Assembly (NCBI RefSeq): GCF_016907955.1
Contig: NZ_JAFBCX010000014.1
Span: 113,909 to 177,908, forward strand
Direction: 5' to 3'
Length of the DNA stretch: 64,000 nt
Source: Lentzea nigeriaca
GTDB taxonomy: Bacteria > Actinomycetota > Actinomycetes > Mycobacteriales > Pseudonocardiaceae
The notes beneath the pieces are model-generated. The model searched no databases and was not told the DNA's origin. It worked only from the letters and a program-made list of their open reading frames with translations. The position numbers and the translations under genes were made by a program. Shown here piece by piece: positions 47,757-56,730 of this stretch (position 1 is its first letter; each line of letters begins with the position of its first letter).

Positions 47757-48430
47757 GAGAGCAGCTCGTCGAGCTCGTTGACGACCACGTCGGCGCCGTT
47801 CGTCCTGAGCGCCTCCGCCTGGTTGCCGCGGTCCACGCCGACGACGAACCCGAAGCCGCCCTTGTGCCCGGCCGCGACACCCGCGAGCGCGTCCTCGTAG
47901 ACGGCGGCGTTGTCCGGTGCGGTCTTGAGCCTTCTGGCGCCCTCGATGAACGAGTCCGGTTCCGGCTTGCCGTGCAGGTTCGACGCGACGATCACGTTGC
48001 CGTCCACCAAAGCGTCGACGTAGTCCAGCAGGTTGCCCGCGCGCAGCACGCGCATGGCGTTGGCCGACGACGTGACCACGCCGATGGGCACACCGGCCTC
48101 GCGTGCGGCCTGGAGGTAGCGGACCGAACCGGGGTAGGGCGTGATGCCCTCCTCGTCGATGATCTGGTTGACCAGGTCGTTCTTCTGGTCGCCGATCCGG
48201 CGGATCTCGTCCTCCGGCGGCGTGAGGCCGCGGGAGGCGAGGAAGCTGCGGACGCCGTCGTAGCGCGGCTTGCCGTCGACGTAGGCGAGGTAGTCCTGCT
48301 CGTCGAACGGCTGGCCCATGCTCTCGAACGTCTGCTTCCACGCCTTGCGGTGCAGGACCGCCGTGCTGGTGAGCACGCCGTCGAGGTCGAACAGCAACGC
48401 CGTGATCTTCTCCGGGATGCCGAGGCTCAT
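47753..48430 (-). CDS. Beta-phosphoglucomutase (HAD family)
   Basis: 225 residues. HAD motif I D-L-D-G-V-L-T with both catalytic aspartates, a helical cap, motif II V-T-S-S, and K-P-E-P-D and E-D-A-L-A-G-V for motifs III/IV. Converts beta-glucose 1-phosphate to glucose 6-phosphate, completing the GH65 phosphorylase route. ATG 48430 is preferred over 48445. Confidence 0.88.
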   Translation of the reverse strand: MSLGIPEKITALLFDLDGVLTSTAVLHRKAWKQTFESMGQPFDEQDYLAYVDGKPRYDGVRSFLASRGLTPPEDEIRRIGDQKNDLVNQIIDEEGITPYPGSVRYLQAAREAGVPIGVVTSSANAMRVLRAGNLLDYVDALVDGNVIVASNLHGKPEPDSFIEGARRLKTAPDNAAVYEDALAGVAAGHKGGFGFVVGVDRGNQAEALRTNGADVVVNELDELLS

Positions 48431-48437
48431 GCTTCGA

Positions 48438-48665
48438 TCATGCACCCGACTCGTCGTCCTCGCCGCTCTCCGGCCGTTCCTCCTTGAGCCGGTCCTCGAG
48501 AGGCCGCGGGTGGGCCTGCTCGTACTCGGTCATCCCGTACTTGTCCGACTCCGCCCAGCCCTCCTCGGGCTCGGTCTCCAGCGGGTCGTGCTTGATGTTG
48601 TCCTCGTCGAGGGCCTCGAAGTCCTCGGTGTCCTCGGAGATGTACGCGCCACGTTCTTCGCTCAT
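48438..48665 (-). CDS. Small acidic protein (possibly DUF5709-like)
   Basis: 75 residues, more than a third Asp/Glu: E-D-T-E-D-F-E-A-L-D-E-D-N and R-P-L-E-D-R-L-K-E-E. It resembles actinobacterial disordered acidic proteins of the DUF5709 kind, without certainty. First of three minus-strand genes ending with GH65; seven-base gap to the phosphoglucomutase. No enzymatic role expected. Confidence 0.5.
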   Translation of the reverse strand: MSEERGAYISEDTEDFEALDEDNIKHDPLETEPEEGWAESDKYGMTEYEQAHPRPLEDRLKEERPESGEDDESGA

Positions 48666-48690
48666 GTCCTGGGCAATACCCAGTTCGGCC

Positions 48691-49392
48691 CTATCCGATG
48701 CTTTGGCCGACGAGCGAGCCGATGCCGTACGTGACACCCATGGCGATCAGTCCACCCACGACGTTGCGGACGATCGCGCGCTTTGGGGGCGCTCCGCTCA
48801 GCCTGGCGCTGACGTAGCCGGTCAGCGCCAGGGTGGCGACCGCGGCGACGACGGTGATCGGGACGCGGAGGCTGGTGGGGCTCAGGATGATCGCGGCGAG
48901 CGGGAGCAGTGCGCCGACGGTGAACGAGATGAAGCTCGCGATGGCGGCGCCCCACGGGTCGGTGAGCTCGTCCGGGTCGATGCCGAGCTCCGCCTCGGCG
49001 TGCGCGGCCAGGGCGTCGTGCTGGGTGAGCTGCTGGGCGACCTCGTGCGCGGTCTCCGGGTCGAGGCCCTTCTCCTGGTAGATGTCGGCGAGCTCCTTGA
49101 GCTCCTCCTCCGGCATCTCCTTGAGCTCCTGACGTTCCTTGGCGAGCAGGGCGCGTTCTGCGTCGCGCTGGCTGCTGACGGAGACGTACTCGCCGGACGC
49201 CATGGACATCGCGCCCGCGAAGAGCCCCGCCAGTCCGGCGATGAGGATCTGGGCCTTGTCCGTGGTCGCACCGGCGACACCTACTACGAGGCTGGCCGTG
49301 GAGACGATGCCGTCGTTCGCGCCGAGAACACCCGCGCGCAGCCAGTTCATCCGATCGCCGGTGACGTCGTCGTGGGGCTCGTCGTGCGTCAT
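48691..49392 (-). CDS. VIT1/CCC1-family metal transporter
   Basis: 233 residues. Helices at about 20-65, with G-A-N-D-G-I-V-S-T-A-S-L-V-V-G-V and S-M-A-S-G-E-Y-V-S-V-S-S-Q; a charged cytosolic metal-binding helix region with E-L-K-E-M-P-E-E-E; then three more helices. VIT1-type proteins move Fe2+ or Mn2+ out of the cytosol. Divergent from the broken dehydrogenase, 23 bp apart. Confidence 0.88.
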   Translation of the reverse strand: MTHDEPHDDVTGDRMNWLRAGVLGANDGIVSTASLVVGVAGATTDKAQILIAGLAGLFAGAMSMASGEYVSVSSQRDAERALLAKERQELKEMPEEELKELADIYQEKGLDPETAHEVAQQLTQHDALAAHAEAELGIDPDELTDPWGAAIASFISFTVGALLPLAAIILSPTSLRVPITVVAAVATLALTGYVSARLSGAPPKRAIVRNVVGGLIAMGVTYGIGSLVGQSIG

Positions 49393-49415
49393 TTCCGCAG
49401 GCTAACCTGGAGATC

Positions 49416-50374
49416 ATGCTTTCGTGGCAGACCACGCCGCTGCGGTTGGTGGATGTCCCGGTGCCCTCACCCGCGCCGGGGGAGCTGCTGGTGCGGGTGC
49501 TCGCCTGCGGGGTGTGCCGGACCGATCTGCACGTGGTGGACGGGGATCTGCCCGTGCACCGGCCATCGGTCGTGCCGGGCCATCAGGTCGTGGGTGAGGT
49601 CGTGGTCGCGGCCGGCGACTTCGTCGTCGGTGAGCGCGTTGGAATCGCCTGGTTGCGGCACACGTGCGAGTCTTGCCGGTTCTGTTTGCGCGGTGACGAG
49701 AACCTGTGCCCGTCGTCGCTGTACACGGGTGGGACGCTGACGGTGGTTATGCGTCATTTGCGGTCGTTCCTGCTGCTTATGCGCTTCGGCTGCCTGCGGG
49801 ATATTCGAACGAGACTTTGGCGCCGTTGTTGTGTGCGGGGATCATCGGATATCGGGCGTTGAAGCGTGCCTGTGTTCCTGACAGTGGGCGGTTGGGGATC
49901 TACGGGTTCGGCGGGTCTGCCCATCTGGCGGCGCAGGTGGCCATCGCCCGCGGGTACGAGGTGCACGTGGTGACCCGGTCCGCAGCCGCTCGTGAGCTGG
50001 CCATTTCTTTGGGGGCGGCCTCGGCTTCCGCTGACGTTCCTCCGGTGCTGCTGGACTCGGCGGTGCTGTTCGCGCCGGTCGGGACGCTGGTGCCGCCCGC
50101 ATTGGAGGCGCTGGACCGGGGTGGGACGCTGGCGATCGCCGGGATCCACCTGTCCGACGTGCCGACGCTGTCGTACTCGCGGCACCTGTTCCAGGAGCGG
50201 CAGGTCCGGTCGATCACGGCGAACACGCGGGCCGACGCCGCCGAGTTCCTGTCGTTCTGCGACTCGCACCGGCTGTCGGTGGCCGTTCAGCCGTATCCCT
50301 TGGCCGAGGCGAACCTGGCCCTGTCGGACCTCCGCGCGGGCCGGGTAACGGGTGCGGCTGTGCTGGTCGGGTGA
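49416..50374 (+). pseudogene. Zinc-dependent alcohol dehydrogenase split by a -1 frameshift
   Basis: Frame one gives L-A-C-G-V-C-R-T-D-L-H-V and C-x2-C-x2-C structural-zinc cysteines, then L-Y-T-G. Near 49729 the frame must shift for W-D-A-D-G-G-Y-A-S-F-A-V-V to continue, followed by G-F-G-G-S-A-H-L-A and a normal end at 50374. A single base missing from the G-rich ACGGGTGGGAC accounts for it. Full length would be about 319 residues, like AdhP-type enzymes. Either a real pseudogene or a sequencing error. GGAG precedes the ATG. Confidence 0.8.
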
Positions 50375-50473
50375 TGTTTCGCCTGGTCAGGGCGTGAGTC
50401 TTCGGTTTTTGTCAGACCTGCGTGGCACCATGTCGAACAGATGTTCGTGCGTGCTATGGGAGGTCAGGTTCCG

Positions 50474-51118
50474 ATGCAGATCGATCCGAGTCGCTGGCCG
50501 GGCCGCGTGGTGCCGTCGACCGACTCCGACGTGGACACCGCTGTCGAGTCCCTGTGCGTGCGAGCTTCGTGGCCGGACGCCGACCGCCGGTGGATCCGCC
50601 GCCTCCTGGAGCCGTGGTTCAAGGCGGGCTGGAGCGTCGATGCCCTGCTGGTGGCCGTCGACACCCGCCCGGATGGCACGCGCCAGGGCAGGCCTCGCTC
50701 GCGCGCGCAGGTGGCCCACGAGTTCCTGCGTGCCCGCCTGATGGTGTGGACGGCGGACGGTGCCCGCCTCGCCCGCCCACCCTTAACGGGCATGTCGCTC
50801 GGCGAGTGGTTCCGCGTGAACCGCCGCAACGCCGCCCTGAACGCCCCGCGCCGCGGCGGCGCCCTCGGCACCGAGGGTGAGCGCGCACGTGCGGAGTCGC
50901 GTGCCCTGGCCCACCGCCGGGACCCGGTCGAACGCAGCCGCGAGAAGGGCCGCCGCCGGCAGGAGGTGCTCGACAGCCTGCTGGTGCCGGGGCAGGAGGC
51001 GCCGTCGTTCGCGGACTCGTGGCGGCTGGTGGCGGAGCTCATTCCGGTGCCGCGGGTGTGTTCGGCGTGCGGTCACGTGCGGAACGAGGTGTCGCGGCCG
51101 GCGCATCGCGTCGCTTAG
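50474..51118 (+). CDS. Hypothetical actinobacterial protein with C-terminal CxxC
   Basis: 214 residues. Central part R-R-W-I-R-R-L-L-E-P-W-F-K-A-G-W-S-V-D-A-L-L is helical and Arg/Trp-rich; a basic segment precedes V-C-S-A-C-G-H-V-R-N near the end, half of a zinc ribbon. The basic character suggests nucleic-acid binding; no family is recognised. ATG 50474 is used because GGGAGG lies ten bases upstream; ATG 50441 is an alternative. Confidence 0.6.
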   Translation: MQIDPSRWPGRVVPSTDSDVDTAVESLCVRASWPDADRRWIRRLLEPWFKAGWSVDALLVAVDTRPDGTRQGRPRSRAQVAHEFLRARLMVWTADGARLARPPLTGMSLGEWFRVNRRNAALNAPRRGGALGTEGERARAESRALAHRRDPVERSREKGRRRQEVLDSLLVPGQEAPSFADSWRLVAELIPVPRVCSACGHVRNEVSRPAHRVA

Positions 51119-51296
51119 AGGCCTTCGATCAGCGACAGGGCTGCGCTCGGCGTGTGGTCACGACCGAACCGAGTTTCGCGTGCTGCTCATCGTGTGGCAC
51201 ATGCCGTCTTACCTGCGTCTTCGGTGAACGGTGATTGAACCGGGCACAGGGCGGGAACACGTGACGAGTTTCCCGTTGCCTGATGAAGGGCCCGAC

Positions 51297-51599
51297 ATGC
51301 TCGAAGTGACGCCGATGGCTGCCGAGGTCATCAACGAGCTGACGTCGCAGTCAGCCGCCACCGACGACGGCGTCGGCCTGCGCTTCGCACTGGCCGCCGA
51401 CCACAACAGCCAAGCAGCCCTGGAACTGTCCCTCAGCGAAGCCGCCGACGGTGATCAGGTGGTCACGGCCGACGCGGGCGCCAAGGTCATCATGGAACCG
51501 GCCGCGGCGCAGTACCTGGACGACAAGGTGCTGGACGTGCGCCAGGACGCGGAGGGCAACCCGGCCTTCGCCATCGCGCGTCAGGATCCGGCGACGTAA
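51297..51599 (+). CDS. HesB/IscA-fold protein without cysteines
   Basis: 100 residues with the A-type carrier fold (M-L-E-V-T-P-M-A-A-E-V-I-N-E-L at the start, G-V-G-L-R-F-A-L, and I-M-E-P-A-A-A-Q-Y-L-D-D-K-V-L-D). The three cysteines that bind Fe-S clusters in IscA/ErpA are absent; the protein contains no cysteine at all. It cannot be a classical cluster carrier. Such cysteine-free paralogues are known in actinobacteria; role unknown. The 178 bp upstream contain no clear feature. Confidence 0.7.
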   Translation: MLEVTPMAAEVINELTSQSAATDDGVGLRFALAADHNSQAALELSLSEAADGDQVVTADAGAKVIMEPAAAQYLDDKVLDVRQDAEGNPAFAIARQDPAT

Positions 51600-51607
51600 C
51601 CCGTGCC

Positions 51608-51641
51608 GCTTCCGGCGCGGACGGTGCGTCGCGCCGGAAGC
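51608..51641 (+). terminator. Terminator hairpin after the HesB-like gene
   Basis: GCTTCCGGCGCG (51608-51619) and its exact complement (51630-51641) with a ten-base loop, eight bases after the stop. Confidence 0.65.
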
Positions 51642-51657
51642 ACCACCGGTGCCCAGA

Positions 51658-51690
51658 ACGCCCCCTCCCCGAACGGCGGGGAGAGGGCGT
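51658..51690 (-). terminator. Terminator hairpin after the NlpC/P60 gene
   Basis: Arms 51658-51671 and 51677-51690 (13 of 14 positions pair) around a five-base loop, 14 bases beyond the stop of the minus-strand hydrolase. Confidence 0.65.
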
Positions 51691-51703
51691 CGGAAGCGGG
51701 TGA

Positions 51704-52690
51704 TCAGCCCTCGATGCGACGGATGGTGCTGATCGGGCCGATCGAGTCGATGTCGGCGATCCGAACCGGCACACCCTCGGTCGACGCGTGCACCGCGCGG
51801 ATGCCGTCCACCGCCATGGCCACGTGGGACTGGCTGGAGTAGTAGACGATGATGTCGCCGGCCTTGACCTCGCTACGGCTGACAGGGCGACCGACGGCCG
51901 CCTGGGCGTAGCTGGTGCGGCCGATGGACACGCCCGCGTAGCGGTACGCGGCCTGGATCAGTGACGAGCAGTCCCAGCTGTCCGGGCCGTTGGAGCCGTA
52001 GACGTACGGCTTGCCGCGCTGTGCGAGGGCGAACTCCAGGGCCTTGCCCGCGGTGCCGGCCGGGACCGAGATGTTCGACATGTCGCCGTTCTGGGCGAGC
52101 TGGTTGCGGACCGACTGGCTCAGCGACCGGTACTGGGCCTGCGCGTCCGCGAGCTGCTTGTCGAGGTCGGCCTTCTTCTGCTCGATCTCGCCGAGCAGCT
52201 TCTTGGACGCCTCGGTGGCCTCGTTGGCCGTCTTCGTCGCGGCGTCCGCGGCGTTGACGGCGTCGGTGAGTCCCTTCAGGGCCTCTGCGTTGTCGGTCGC
52301 CAGGATGTTGATGGCCGACATGCGGTTGAGGAAGTCCTGCTGGGAGTCGCTGACGAGCAGCGCGGAGATCTGGTTGAAGCGTGCGCCCTGGAACGTGGAC
52401 TCCGTGAGGACGTCCACCTGGCCGCGGAGGGAGTCCTCGGCCTTCTGCGCGTTGGCCAGGTCGGCCTTGGCCTTGTCCAGTTCAGCCTGCTTGGCCGCGA
52501 GGTCGCCCTGGGCCTTCAGGTGGTCCTGGTTGAGCTTGGACGCCTGCTCGGACAGCTCGTTGTACTTCTTGAGCGCGTCGGACGGCGAAGGCTGTGCGGT
52601 GGCCGGGGTCGTGGGCAGAGCAGCGGCGACGACGGCAGCCGTCGCGACGAACGCTCCACGCACTGCACGGCGTGAGGGTTGCGACACCAC
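51704..52690 (-). CDS. Secreted NlpC/P60 peptidoglycan hydrolase (RipA-like)
   Basis: 328 residues. Signal peptide about 1-31 (ends A-T-A-Q-P), a long coiled coil (about 35-205), and an NlpC/P60 domain with catalytic Cys in D-S-W-D-C-S-S-L and His in S-Q-S-H-V-A-M-A-V. Cleaves peptide stems, typically D-Glu to mDAP, during division or growth; the coiled coil probably blocks or positions the domain. AAGGAGG nine bases before GTG 52690 sets the start. Tandem with a paralogue directly upstream. Confidence 0.9.
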   Translation of the reverse strand: MVSQPSRRAVRGAFVATAAVVAAALPTTPATAQPSPSDALKKYNELSEQASKLNQDHLKAQGDLAAKQAELDKAKADLANAQKAEDSLRGQVDVLTESTFQGARFNQISALLVSDSQQDFLNRMSAINILATDNAEALKGLTDAVNAADAATKTANEATEASKKLLGEIEQKKADLDKQLADAQAQYRSLSQSVRNQLAQNGDMSNISVPAGTAGKALEFALAQRGKPYVYGSNGPDSWDCSSLIQAAYRYAGVSIGRTSYAQAAVGRPVSRSEVKAGDIIVYYSSQSHVAMAVDGIRAVHASTEGVPVRIADIDSIGPISTIRRIEG

Positions 52691-52850
52691 GTCGCGGGTC
52701 CTCCTTCTTCCTGGCAGCCGCCCTCGCGACAACTACTGCGCGTGGGCGGCAACCTTGGCGTGTGCCCCGAGTGGGTTAACTGCTGGGCCGAAGGTCTCGG
52801 ACAGGTTACGGAATGACCTTGTGTTCGTCCACCACCGGATCCTCACCAGT
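52691..52850 (-). promoter_or_regulatory. Structured 5' leader of the NlpC/P60 gene
   Basis: The space between the tandem hydrolases includes a GCCGCCC/GGGCGGC stem (52717-52723 with 52744-52750) just ahead of the SD. Upstream on the mRNA is a CAGCAGTTAACCC element. The leader of the paralogue (about 53885-53990) has a similar CAGC-n-GAACCC-n-TCGG pattern. c-di-AMP riboswitches precede such genes in actinobacteria, but the conserved GGGGACC core was not found. Confidence 0.25.
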
Positions 52851-52911
52851 TCACCGGACGCACGCTCTCACAGTCGTCTACGTCGGTTTATCGCGGGGTA
52901 GGAGAGAATGG

Positions 52912-53883
52912 TCACCCGACAACCCGGCGGATCACCGAAATAGGACCGATCGAATCGATGTTCGCAACCTTCACCGGGATGCCCTCGGTGGACGCGTGCA
53001 CCGCACGAACGCTGTCCACGGCCATCGCGACGTGCGATTGTCCCGAGTAGTAAATGATCAGGTCACCGGGCGCGACCTCGTTGCGGCCCACCGCCCGGCC
53101 GATCTTCGCCTGGTCGTAGGTGACGCGGGGGATGGACACCCCGGCGGCCCGGTACGAGGCCTGCGTGAGCGACGAGCAGTCCCACGAGTCGGGCCCGTTC
53201 GAACCGAACACGTACGGCTTGCCCTGCTGGCTCAGCGCGAAGTCCAGCGCCTTTCCCGCCGCGCCGGCGGGCGCGTTCACGGTGACCTTGGGACCGGTGG
53301 TCGCGAGCGTCTGCTTCTGCGGCGCGGACAACGACTGGTACTTGGTGCGCGCGGCCGCCACCTGCTGGTCCATCTCCGCCTTGCGGGCGGACACGTCCGT
53401 GACGAGCTTCTCCGCCGCGGCGGCCGCGGCCGTGGCGTCCGAGCGGGCCTTCTGCGCGGCGTTCAGCTTGGCGTTCATGCGCGCCACAGCGGCGTTGTGG
53501 TCGGAGGCGATGATGTTCATCGCCTGCATCCGCTCCAGGAAGTCCTGCTGGGACGTCGAGGTCAGGAACGCCGACAGGTTGCCGAGACGAGCACCCTCGA
53601 ACGAGGCCGTGGTCAGCACGTCGACCTGGCCGCGGTACTGCTCGGACTCGGCCAGCGCCTTCTTCTCCGCCTCCGTCGCGAGGCCCACGATGGTCTTGGC
53701 CTTCGTGAGGTCGCCCTGGGCCTTGAGGTGGTCCTGGGTGAGCTTCTCGGCGTGGTGCGTCAGCTCGGTGTACGTCTTGAGCGCCTCGTCGGCCGGTTGC
53801 GCGTGCGCCGTTGGCATCGATACCACCGTCGCGGCGACCACGGCGGCCATAGCGGTTGTCCTTGCAGCACGTCGGCCGGGCAC
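52912..53883 (-). CDS. Secreted NlpC/P60 peptidoglycan hydrolase, paralogue
   Basis: 323 residues, same plan as its neighbour: signal peptide (ends A-H-A-Q-P), coiled coil (about 30-200), C-terminal NlpC/P60 domain with D-S-W-D-C-S-S-L and G-Q-S-H-V-A-M-A-V. The C-terminal halves are nearly alike, the coiled coils much less so, suggesting an old tandem duplication. GAGGAGG four bases before the GTG. Each copy has its own leader, so they may be expressed independently. Confidence 0.9.
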   Translation of the reverse strand: MPGRRAARTTAMAAVVAATVVSMPTAHAQPADEALKTYTELTHHAEKLTQDHLKAQGDLTKAKTIVGLATEAEKKALAESEQYRGQVDVLTTASFEGARLGNLSAFLTSTSQQDFLERMQAMNIIASDHNAAVARMNAKLNAAQKARSDATAAAAAAEKLVTDVSARKAEMDQQVAAARTKYQSLSAPQKQTLATTGPKVTVNAPAGAAGKALDFALSQQGKPYVFGSNGPDSWDCSSLTQASYRAAGVSIPRVTYDQAKIGRAVGRNEVAPGDLIIYYSGQSHVAMAVDSVRAVHASTEGIPVKVANIDSIGPISVIRRVVG

Positions 53884-54009
53884 GCGGCCTCCTCGGAGAG
53901 TCGGGAACAACTTCTGAGGAGGCGTACGGCCGAACAGCCGACGGGGTTCAGCGGCTGAGCAACCCGGTCGTCCTTGAGGTCGCGGGCCGAACCCGGCTTT
54001 CTCACCCGA

Positions 54010-54348
54010 TCAGGCGGCCCGGCGTGCCTCGATCGAGGCACGGCAGGCGGCGATCAGCCGGGCGGTGGCGGCGCTGCCCCCGCGCCCACAGCGGGGGCAG
54101 CGCATCGCGACCTCACCGGAGAGCTCGTCGACCACCACGCCCAGCTCGGCGTCGCAGTCGCGACACCAGAATCCGGTCGCGCGGCGATGGCGATATCGCG
54201 TGACCGGGTTGACGTGCACGGGAGACGAGACGCACTGGTGGATCCATCTCCCGTGCACATGACAGGTCAGGCGGTCGTCGGGCGCCAGCACGCCGTCGTC
54301 CTCGGCGAGGTCTTCCTCGACCAGCGTCGCGATGAGGTTGGCGATCAT
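54010..54348 (-). CDS. Zinc-ribbon hypothetical protein
   Basis: 112 residues. F-W-C-R-D-C-D and R-C-P-R-C-G form two C-x2-C knuckles; an earlier C-H-V-H-G-R-W-I-H-Q-C could form a second site. GGAGG before the ATG supports the start. No family recognised. It follows the MFS gene on the same strand by 30 bp and is probably its operon's last member. Confidence 0.65.
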   Translation of the reverse strand: MIANLIATLVEEDLAEDDGVLAPDDRLTCHVHGRWIHQCVSSPVHVNPVTRYRHRRATGFWCRDCDAELGVVVDELSGEVAMRCPRCGRGGSAATARLIAACRASIEARRAA

Positions 54349-54378
54349 GGCGTCCTCCGGTCCGAAGTCCTGTCTCTG

Positions 54379-55563
54379 CTAACTCGTCGAAGGAACGAGC
54401 TCGGAATCGACACGGGACGCCAGCTTCTTCAGCGCCCATGCGCACCCGAGTCCCACCGACGTGAGAGCGAGCCAAGGCACCCATGGCACACCCGCGCGCG
54501 CGGCGGCGTCGAACGCGATTCCGGTGAGCAGATTGCCGAGCAGGATCCCGACGCCCACGACCGTGTTGTAGAGGCCGTAGTGGGTGGCCACGAGCCGGTC
54601 ACCCGACAGCGAGACGATCTTGTCCATCTCGAACGGGAACACCACCATCGTGCCCAGCGCGAGCAGCGCCGCGCACAGGATCAGCCCGGTCCAGCCGCCG
54701 AAAAGCGCAGGCAGGAACGCCAGGCCGAGCACCAGCATGCCGACCGCCAGCGACCGATCAGGGCCGAAGCGCGTCCGCGCCCACGCTGTGACCCGCAGCT
54801 GGCCGACGACCGCCAGCACGCCCGACACCGCGAACAACACGGCCGTCAGGACCGCCGACCCCGAGGCCAGCGGCAGCGCCAGGTAGACCTGGAACGACAG
54901 CACGTAGGACCCGGTCATGGCCAGCGCAAACAGCACGAACCGCCGGTTGCCCGCGACGACCCGCCAGTCCGCGAGCACGGAGTCCCCGGACGGTGTGCCG
55001 GTCCGCGTCGGCAACGACCGCCACTGCAGCACGGTCAGCACCAGGAACACGAAGGCCGCCACCAGGCATGTCAGCCGGAAGTCCACCGCGGTCAGCGCGA
55101 GCCCGATCAGCGGGCCCACCAGGATTCCGGTCTGGTAGAAGACGTTGAACAACGCGAACGCCTCGACCCGCCGTTCGCGCGCATCCGCCGCCACATACGC
55201 GCGCACGGCGGGGTTGAACAACGCCCCGGCGAACCCGGTGGCCGCCGAAGCGATCACCAGCGCGGGCAGTCCGTCGACGAGCCCGAGCAACGCGAACCCG
55301 CCGGTCCGCAGTGCGCAGCCCGCCACGATCAACGGCTTGTACCCCAGGCGGTCGGCCAGCGTGCCGCCGATCAGGAACATGCCCTGCTGCGCGAAGTTCC
55401 GCACTCCCAGCACGAGTCCGACGGCCCATCCGGCCAGCGCGAGCGTCACGGACAGGTGCGAGGCGAGGTACGGCATCAGCATGTAGAAGCCGACATTGAT
55501 GGTGAACTGGTTGAGCAGCAACAACTGCACGCTGCGGTCGAACGAGCGGAACTGCGTGATCAC
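54379..55563 (-). CDS. MFS transporter, possible siderophore/metabolite exporter
   Basis: 394 residues, twelve predicted helices; G-G-T-L-A-D-R-L-G-Y-K-P is the loop 2-3 motif A. No long extracellular domain. GTG overlaps the stop of the cysteine-synthase-like gene, so they are made together; an exporter for the product of that enzyme, or for a siderophore containing it, is a reasonable inference given the nearby iron box. Confidence 0.85.
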   Translation of the reverse strand: MITQFRSFDRSVQLLLLNQFTINVGFYMLMPYLASHLSVTLALAGWAVGLVLGVRNFAQQGMFLIGGTLADRLGYKPLIVAGCALRTGGFALLGLVDGLPALVIASAATGFAGALFNPAVRAYVAADARERRVEAFALFNVFYQTGILVGPLIGLALTAVDFRLTCLVAAFVFLVLTVLQWRSLPTRTGTPSGDSVLADWRVVAGNRRFVLFALAMTGSYVLSFQVYLALPLASGSAVLTAVLFAVSGVLAVVGQLRVTAWARTRFGPDRSLAVGMLVLGLAFLPALFGGWTGLILCAALLALGTMVVFPFEMDKIVSLSGDRLVATHYGLYNTVVGVGILLGNLLTGIAFDAAARAGVPWVPWLALTSVGLGCAWALKKLASRVDSELVPSTS

Positions 55564-56627
55564 GCCGTCACCGCCAGCGGGTCCACAATGGACCGACACC
55601 TGGTCCACGACAGGACTTCCCGCTCGCCCAACGAGGAGATCTCCAACGGGTCCGCCGCCGGAACCACGTCCAGCAACCCGTGCGCGGCGCAGTACTCGTC
55701 GCTGAACACCGTGTCGAAGTACCGCTGCGGCCCGTCCGGGAACACGGCGGCGATCCGCGTGCCGGCCGGAGAGGTCCGCGCCAGCCAGGACGCCACGAGC
55801 GCCACGGCACCGACACTCCAGCCACCGCTCGCGTAGTGCCGCGCGGCCAGCGTCCGGCACGCCCACACGGCCTCGCCGGGGTTCACCCAGTGCACCTGGT
55901 CGAACGCCGGGTAGTCCACGTTGCGCGGGAAGATGCTCGACCCGAGCCCTCTCATCAACCGGGTCCGCGCGGGCTGACCGAAGATCGTCGAGCCGATCGT
56001 GTCGACGCCGACCAGCCGCAACGACGGGAAGTGCCGGCGCAGCACCGACGCCACGCCTGCGGAGTGCCCGCCGGTGCCCACGGCGCACACCAGCACGTCG
56101 ACATGGCCGAGTTGGGTGGCCAGCTCGTGCGCGAGAGGTGCGTATCCGGCCACGTTGTCCGGGTTGTTGTACTGGTCGGGGCAGTAGGCGCCGGGCAGGG
56201 AAGCCATCAGCTCCGCCACCCGGGAACGCCGCGCCTCCTGCCAGCCTCCGGTCGGATGCGGGCATTCGACGAGGTCCACGGTGGCGCCGTAGGCACGCAG
56301 CATCCGCCGGATGATCGGTTCGAGGCCGGGATCGGTCACCAGCGTGACGGGAATGCCGTGCACGACCCCGGCGAGCGCCAGGCCGAGGCCGAGCGTGCCG
56401 CTGGTCGACTCGACGATGTGGCCGCCGGGAAGGAGATCACCGCGTTCGAGTGCGCGGCCGATCATGTGCAGGGCGGCGCGGTCTTTCATGCCACCACCGG
56501 GATTGGCGCTCTCGAGCTTCGCCCAGAAACCGGACGAGGACGTGCGGGAGAGCTCGTCGATCCACAGCACGGGCGTGTTGCCGACGATGCCCGCGGGCGT
56601 GTTGCGGTCCAGAACGGGAACAGACAT
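55560..56627 (-). CDS. Cysteine-synthase-family PLP enzyme (SbnA-like)
   Basis: 355 residues. PLP lysine K48 in N-P-G-G-G-M-K-D-R-A, S-T-S-G-T-L-G for the substrate loop and G-T-G-G-H-S-A-G for phosphate binding. N-P-G-G-x-x-K-D-R resembles SbnA, which makes the siderophore precursor N-(2-amino-2-carboxyethyl)-glutamate from O-phosphoserine, more than housekeeping CysK. No SbnB-like dehydrogenase is beside it. The MFS coupled downstream and the iron box upstream favour metal-acquisition chemistry over cysteine synthesis. Confidence 0.75.
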   Translation of the reverse strand: MSVPVLDRNTPAGIVGNTPVLWIDELSRTSSSGFWAKLESANPGGGMKDRAALHMIGRALERGDLLPGGHIVESTSGTLGLGLALAGVVHGIPVTLVTDPGLEPIIRRMLRAYGATVDLVECPHPTGGWQEARRSRVAELMASLPGAYCPDQYNNPDNVAGYAPLAHELATQLGHVDVLVCAVGTGGHSAGVASVLRRHFPSLRLVGVDTIGSTIFGQPARTRLMRGLGSSIFPRNVDYPAFDQVHWVNPGEAVWACRTLAARHYASGGWSVGAVALVASWLARTSPAGTRIAAVFPDGPQRYFDTVFSDEYCAAHGLLDVVPAADPLEISSLGEREVLSWTRCRSIVDPLAVTA

Positions 56628-56730
56628 GGGGATTCCCTCGGTGAAGATGGGGGACAGGCCGGTTCGAAGGCGTGCGTCAGCGCGGCAGGACCGCGAGAGT
56701 CCTGCCACGGCACGCGAAAAGTCGATCGGC

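Noticed and set aside
52691..52850. Firm call of a c-di-AMP (ydaO) riboswitch before the NlpC/P60 gene
   Set aside because: Only fragments resembling the 3' part are visible; the conserved GGGGACC-like core and GGGGUGAAUCC element are missing. Kept only as a low-confidence structured leader.
55560..56627. Housekeeping cysteine synthase
   Set aside because: The K-loop N-P-G-G-G-M-K-D-R, coupling to an MFS exporter and the iron box upstream favour an SbnA-like role, though not proven.
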